Source: Streptomyces atratus (lineage in GTDB: Bacteria > Actinomycetota > Actinomycetes > Streptomycetales > Streptomycetaceae). From it: a stretch of DNA of 55,417 bases. Both the position numbers and the translations under genes were made by a program. Each line of letters begins with the position of its first letter. Within the stretch, counting starts at the first letter, position 1. Positions 52,683-55,417 of this stretch are shown in pieces. The notes under the pieces were generated by a model. It worked only from the letters and a program-made list of their open reading frames with translations. It ran no database searches and was not told the origin of the DNA. The stretch lies in the NCBI RefSeq assembly GCF_900119365.1, contig NZ_FPJO01000037.1, forward strand, positions 1 to 55,417. Reading direction: 5' to 3'.

Positions 52683-53680
52683 GCGCCCCGCCCCCAGTGC
52701 CCGCCGAGACCACCGATCCCCTCGGGAACGGCGATACAGCCCGCGCGTCCCTGGACGCGCTGCGCTCGGAGATCGCCAAGGCCGTGGTCGGTCAGGACCC
52801 TGCCGTCACCGGACTCGTCGTCGCTCTGCTCTGCCGGGGCCACGTCCTCCTCGAAGGTGTCCCCGGAGTAGCCAAGACCCTCTTGGTCCGGGCTCTCGCC
52901 GCCTCACTCGAACTCGACACCAAGCGCGTCCAGTTCACCCCCGATCTGATGCCCAGCGACGTCACCGGCTCACTGGTCTACGACGCCCGCACGGCCGAGT
53001 TCTCGTTCCAGCCCGGGCCCGTCTTCACCAATCTGCTTCTCGCCGACGAGATCAACCGCACCCCTCCCAAGACGCAGTCCTCCCTCCTGGAGGCCATGGA
53101 AGAGCGCCAGGTCACCGTCGATGGGACCCCCCGGCAACTGCCCGACCCCTTCCTCGTTGCCGCCACACAGAATCCCGTCGAATACGAGGGCACCTACCCT
53201 CTCCCCGAGGCCCAGCTGGACCGGTTTCTCCTCAAACTGACAGTGCCCCTGCCCTCGCGGGAAGAGGAGATCAACGTCCTCACCCGTCATTCCGAGGGCT
53301 TCAATCCACGTGACCTCAGGTCAGCCGGCATACGTCCCGTCGCAGGCCCGTCCGATCTGGAGGCCGCCCGCCACGCAGTCGCCCGGACCAAGGTCTCTCC
53401 CGAGATCGCCGGCTATGTCGTCGATATCTGCCGTGCCACGCGTGAATCCCCCTCGCTCTCCCTCGGCGTCTCTCCCCGAGGCGCCACCGCCCTGTTGTCG
53501 ACCGCCCGCGCCTGGGCCTGGCTCACCGGCCGTGACTACGTCATTCCGGATGACGTGAAAGCCCTGGCGCTCCCCACGCTTCGTCATCGCATCCAGCTGC
53601 GGCCCGAGGCGGAGATGGAGGGTGTCACCCCCGACTCCGTCATCACAGCCGTCCTCGCCCACGTCCCCGTACCCCGATGA
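52679..53680 (+). CDS. MoxR-family AAA+ ATPase
   Basis: The 333-residue AAA+ ATPase of the MoxR group has Walker A GVPGVAKT (60-67), Walker B LLLADEINR with the following Thr-Pro-Pro-Lys-Thr-Gln, sensor 1 VAATQNP and the Arg finger in LPEAQLDRF. MoxR ATPases act as chaperones in assembling or activating partner complexes, often with the von Willebrand-like DUF58 proteins encoded next to them. The start overlaps the DUF4350 stop (ATGA). The DUF58 gene begins 10 nt after its end. The client here is unknown. Confidence 0.92.
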   Translation: MSAPPPVPAETTDPLGNGDTARASLDALRSEIAKAVVGQDPAVTGLVVALLCRGHVLLEGVPGVAKTLLVRALAASLELDTKRVQFTPDLMPSDVTGSLVYDARTAEFSFQPGPVFTNLLLADEINRTPPKTQSSLLEAMEERQVTVDGTPRQLPDPFLVAATQNPVEYEGTYPLPEAQLDRFLLKLTVPLPSREEEINVLTRHSEGFNPRDLRSAGIRPVAGPSDLEAARHAVARTKVSPEIAGYVVDICRATRESPSLSLGVSPRGATALLSTARAWAWLTGRDYVIPDDVKALALPTLRHRIQLRPEAEMEGVTPDSVITAVLAHVPVPR

Positions 53681-53690
53681 GGCGGTGACC

Positions 53691-55001
53691 GTGGCCCTCA
53701 CTGGACGTACCGCCTTGCTGGCCGCTCTGGGGTCACTCCCTGTAGGCATCCTGGCCCCCAGCTGGACCGGGATGCTGGCAGTCAACGCACCGCTCTCTTT
53801 GGCAATTCTGTGCGACTACGCCCTGGCAGCACCAGTGCGAACGCTTCAGTTCACCCGATCTGGTGATACAAGCGTTCGACTTGGCGAAACCGCCGAAGTG
53901 CAACTCACCGTAACCAATCCTTCCCGTCGCAAGCTGCGGGCACACCTTCGCGACGCCTGGCCTCCCAGCAGCTGGCCCACCGGCACGGACCAGGCTTCCT
54001 CACGCCACCCACTTTCGGTCCCGGCGGGCGAACGCCGCCGGCTGACCACTTTCCTGAGACCGACACGGCGGGGCGACCGCCAGGCCGAACGCATCACCGT
54101 CCGCTCGTTCGGCCCTCTTGGACTTGCCGCCCGGCAGGGGAATCACCAGGTCCCGTGGACGGTTCGGGTCCTGCCTCCCTTCACCAGCCGGAAGCATCTG
54201 CCGTCCCGCCTCGCCAGACTCCGCGAGCTCGACGGCCGCACCAGTGTCCTCACCCGTGGCGAGGGCACGGAATTCGACAGCCTGCGTGCGTATGTGCCCG
54301 GCGACGACACCCGCTCCATCGACTGGCGAGCTACCGCACGTCAGTCCGCCGTCGCAGTACGCACATGGCGCCCCGAGCGGGACCGTCACATCCTCATCGT
54401 CCTGGACACCGGCCGCACCTCGGCGGGACGTGTCGGTGACGTACCCCGTCTCGATGCCTCTCTGGACGCGGCCCTGCTGCTCACGGCTCTTGCCACTCGT
54501 GCGGGCGACCGCGTGGATCTGCTCGCCTACGACCGTCGCATCCGCGCACAGGTTCGGGGCCGGTCCGCAGGAGAGGTCCTGTCGGCCATGGTGAACGCCC
54601 TGGCGCCCATCGAGCCGGCACTCATGGAGACGGATGCCCGAGGTCTCGCCGCCGCCGTGCTCGCCGGTGCGCCTCGTCGCTCCCTCATCGTGCTTCTCAC
54701 GGGCCTGGATGCAGCCCCTGTCGAAGAAGGCCTGCTTCTTGTACTCCGTCGTCTGACCCAGCGCCATACCGTACTGGTGGCTTCGGTGGCGGATCCGCAC
54801 GTCGAGCAGATGGCGAGTGCGAGAGGCACAGTGGCCGCGATCTACGAAGCTGCCGCGGGGGCACAGGCCCAAGCAAGGCGGCTCCGCACTGCCGAGCAGC
54901 TCCAGCGACACGGCGCGGTGGTTGTCGACGCAACTCCGGACAACCTCGCTCCGGCCCTCGCCGATGCCTACCTGGCACTCAAGAGCGCAGGGCGGCTCTG
55001 A
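53691..55001 (+). CDS. DUF58 domain protein (MoxR partner)
   Basis: The 436-residue protein has two N-terminal hydrophobic segments (about 7-48), a beta-sandwich region (RLGETAEVQLTVTNPSRR), then the DUF58 core with EFDSLRAYVPGDDTRSIDWRATAR and a von Willebrand-like part (HILIVLDTGRTSAGR, a MIDAS-like DTGRTS instead of DxSxS). It normally pairs with MoxR. The start is GTG 53691, with GAGGCGG 7 nt upstream; GTG 53685 is also in frame. It is the last gene of the operon, convergent with the rRNA operon, whose terminator lies 70 nt away. Confidence 0.85.
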   Translation: MALTGRTALLAALGSLPVGILAPSWTGMLAVNAPLSLAILCDYALAAPVRTLQFTRSGDTSVRLGETAEVQLTVTNPSRRKLRAHLRDAWPPSSWPTGTDQASSRHPLSVPAGERRRLTTFLRPTRRGDRQAERITVRSFGPLGLAARQGNHQVPWTVRVLPPFTSRKHLPSRLARLRELDGRTSVLTRGEGTEFDSLRAYVPGDDTRSIDWRATARQSAVAVRTWRPERDRHILIVLDTGRTSAGRVGDVPRLDASLDAALLLTALATRAGDRVDLLAYDRRIRAQVRGRSAGEVLSAMVNALAPIEPALMETDARGLAAAVLAGAPRRSLIVLLTGLDAAPVEEGLLLVLRRLTQRHTVLVASVADPHVEQMASARGTVAAIYEAAAGAQAQARRLRTAEQLQRHGAVVVDATPDNLAPALADAYLALKSAGRL

Positions 55002-55072
55002 CGCAACCCACCACTACGACGTACCAAGCCTTCCTTGAGGAAAGGGGTTTCTCATCTCTCCGCAAACGCAGA

Positions 55073-55103
55073 AAAGCCCCGTGCCACAAGGGCACGGGGC
55101 TTT
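55073..55103 (-). terminator. rRNA operon terminator
   Basis: AAAGCCCCGTGCC and its complement (13-bp perfect stem, 5-nt loop) stand 13 nt past the 5S rRNA 3' end on the minus strand, followed by TTTTCTGCGTTTG. The stem is symmetric, so it may also stop transcripts arriving from the DUF58 operon. Confidence 0.9.
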
Positions 55104-55115
55104 CCCGTAAAAGGA

Positions 55116-55234
55116 GTTCGGCGGCGTCCTACTCTCCCACAGGGTCCCCCCTGCAGTACCATCGGCGCTGAAAGGCTTAGCTTCCGGGTTCGGAATGTAA
55201 CCGGGCGTTTCCCTAACGCAATGACCACCGAAAC
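55116..55234 (-). rRNA. rrf: 5S ribosomal RNA
   Basis: On the minus strand the sequence starts GTTTCGGTGGTCATTGCG, contains the conserved CCGAACCCGGAAG and CGATGGTACTG segments, and ends GACGCCGCCGAACTCC. This fits an actinobacterial 5S rRNA of about 119 nt. The ends are given to within a few bases. It is the last gene of an rRNA operon read from the right. Confidence 0.95.
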
Positions 55235-55314
55235 ACTATGAAATAAACAACACCGGAACAACACGGCCGTTCGTTATTTCAGAACTAACACAGTGGACGC
55301 GAGCAACTGAGGAC

Positions 55315-55417
55315 AAGCCCTCGGCCTATTAGTACCAGTCAGCTCCACCCGTTACCGGGCTTCCACATCTGGCCTATCAACCCAGTCGTCTACTGGGAGC
55401 CTTAACCAATCAAGTTG
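55315..55417 (-). rRNA. rrl: 23S ribosomal RNA, 3' end (partial)
   Basis: The minus strand reads CAACTTGATTGGTTAAGG at the window edge and continues through CTGGTACTAATAGGCCGAGG to about 55315, the usual 3' end of high-GC Gram-positive 23S rRNA. The rest lies beyond the window. About 80 nt of A/T-richer spacer separate it from the 5S gene. The exact 3' end is uncertain by several bases. Confidence 0.93.

Overview
The window looks like a piece of a Streptomyces chromosome. GC is very high with strong third-position GC bias, GTG and even TTG starts are used, and gene content and order match what I remember of the S. coelicolor prfB-pkaB-pkaA to secA to mtrA-mtrB-lpqB region. The block secA / hpf / comF / lpqB / mtrB / mtrA is also in the order I recall from Mycobacterium tuberculosis, so the right half is conserved actinobacterial core. 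These synteny statements are from memory; no search was run.

Layout. (1) 1-5,467: the 5' end of a small secreted protein, release factor 2 (prfB) and two membrane-anchored Ser/Thr kinases (pkaB, pkaA), all on the minus strand. (2) 5,468-12,778, plus strand: a 1158-residue FHA plus FtsK/SpoIIIE-like ATPase protein, then a CUT1 sugar ABC importer (lipoprotein and two permeases), the first permease carrying a large extra domain. (3) 12,841-26,051: a cell-surface glycopolymer locus. It has a 4-TM flippase-like protein, a GT2 glycosyltransferase/methyltransferase fusion, a GT-C type membrane glycosyltransferase, two divergent giant GT2/CDP-glycerol glycerophosphotransferase (TagF-like) fusions, a TetR regulator and a TagGH-type polymer exporter. 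(4) 26,138-36,300: a decayed kinase, NAD-glutamate dehydrogenase (about 5 kb), a DJ-1/PfpI protein, a HAD phosphatase, a DUF6912-like protein, an Rv3235-like protein, and a small degenerate stretch with a truncated gene, a lone immunity-like protein and a dispersed-repeat-like sequence. (5) 36,318-49,437: secA, an internally deleted acetyltransferase, a winged-helix protein, a NarL-type response regulator, hpf, comF, lpqB, mtrB, mtrA and mtnA, mostly minus strand. (6) 49,578-55,001, plus strand: a tightly packed membrane protein / DUF4129 / DUF4350 / MoxR / DUF58 operon. (7) 55,073-55,417: the distal end of an rRNA operon on the minus strand (terminator, 5S, 3' end of 23S).

How the parts work together. 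The glycopolymer locus has the parts to make, decorate and export a polyol-phosphate or teichoic-acid-like wall polymer. The TetR gene diverges from the exporter, and the gap between them holds two matching operator-like sites. mtnA-mtrA-mtrB-lpqB are packed so closely (4 nt, 1 nt, overlap) that translational coupling is likely; MtrAB-LpqB is the conserved actinobacterial envelope and cell-cycle signalling system. SecA handles export. The FHA/ATPase protein beside two Ser/Thr kinases suggests a phosphothreonine-reading partner, but that link is inference.

Two genes (a kinase at 26,138 and a GNAT acetyltransferase at 39,381) keep both ends but have lost their middles. No tRNA gene, CRISPR array or insertion sequence was recognised.
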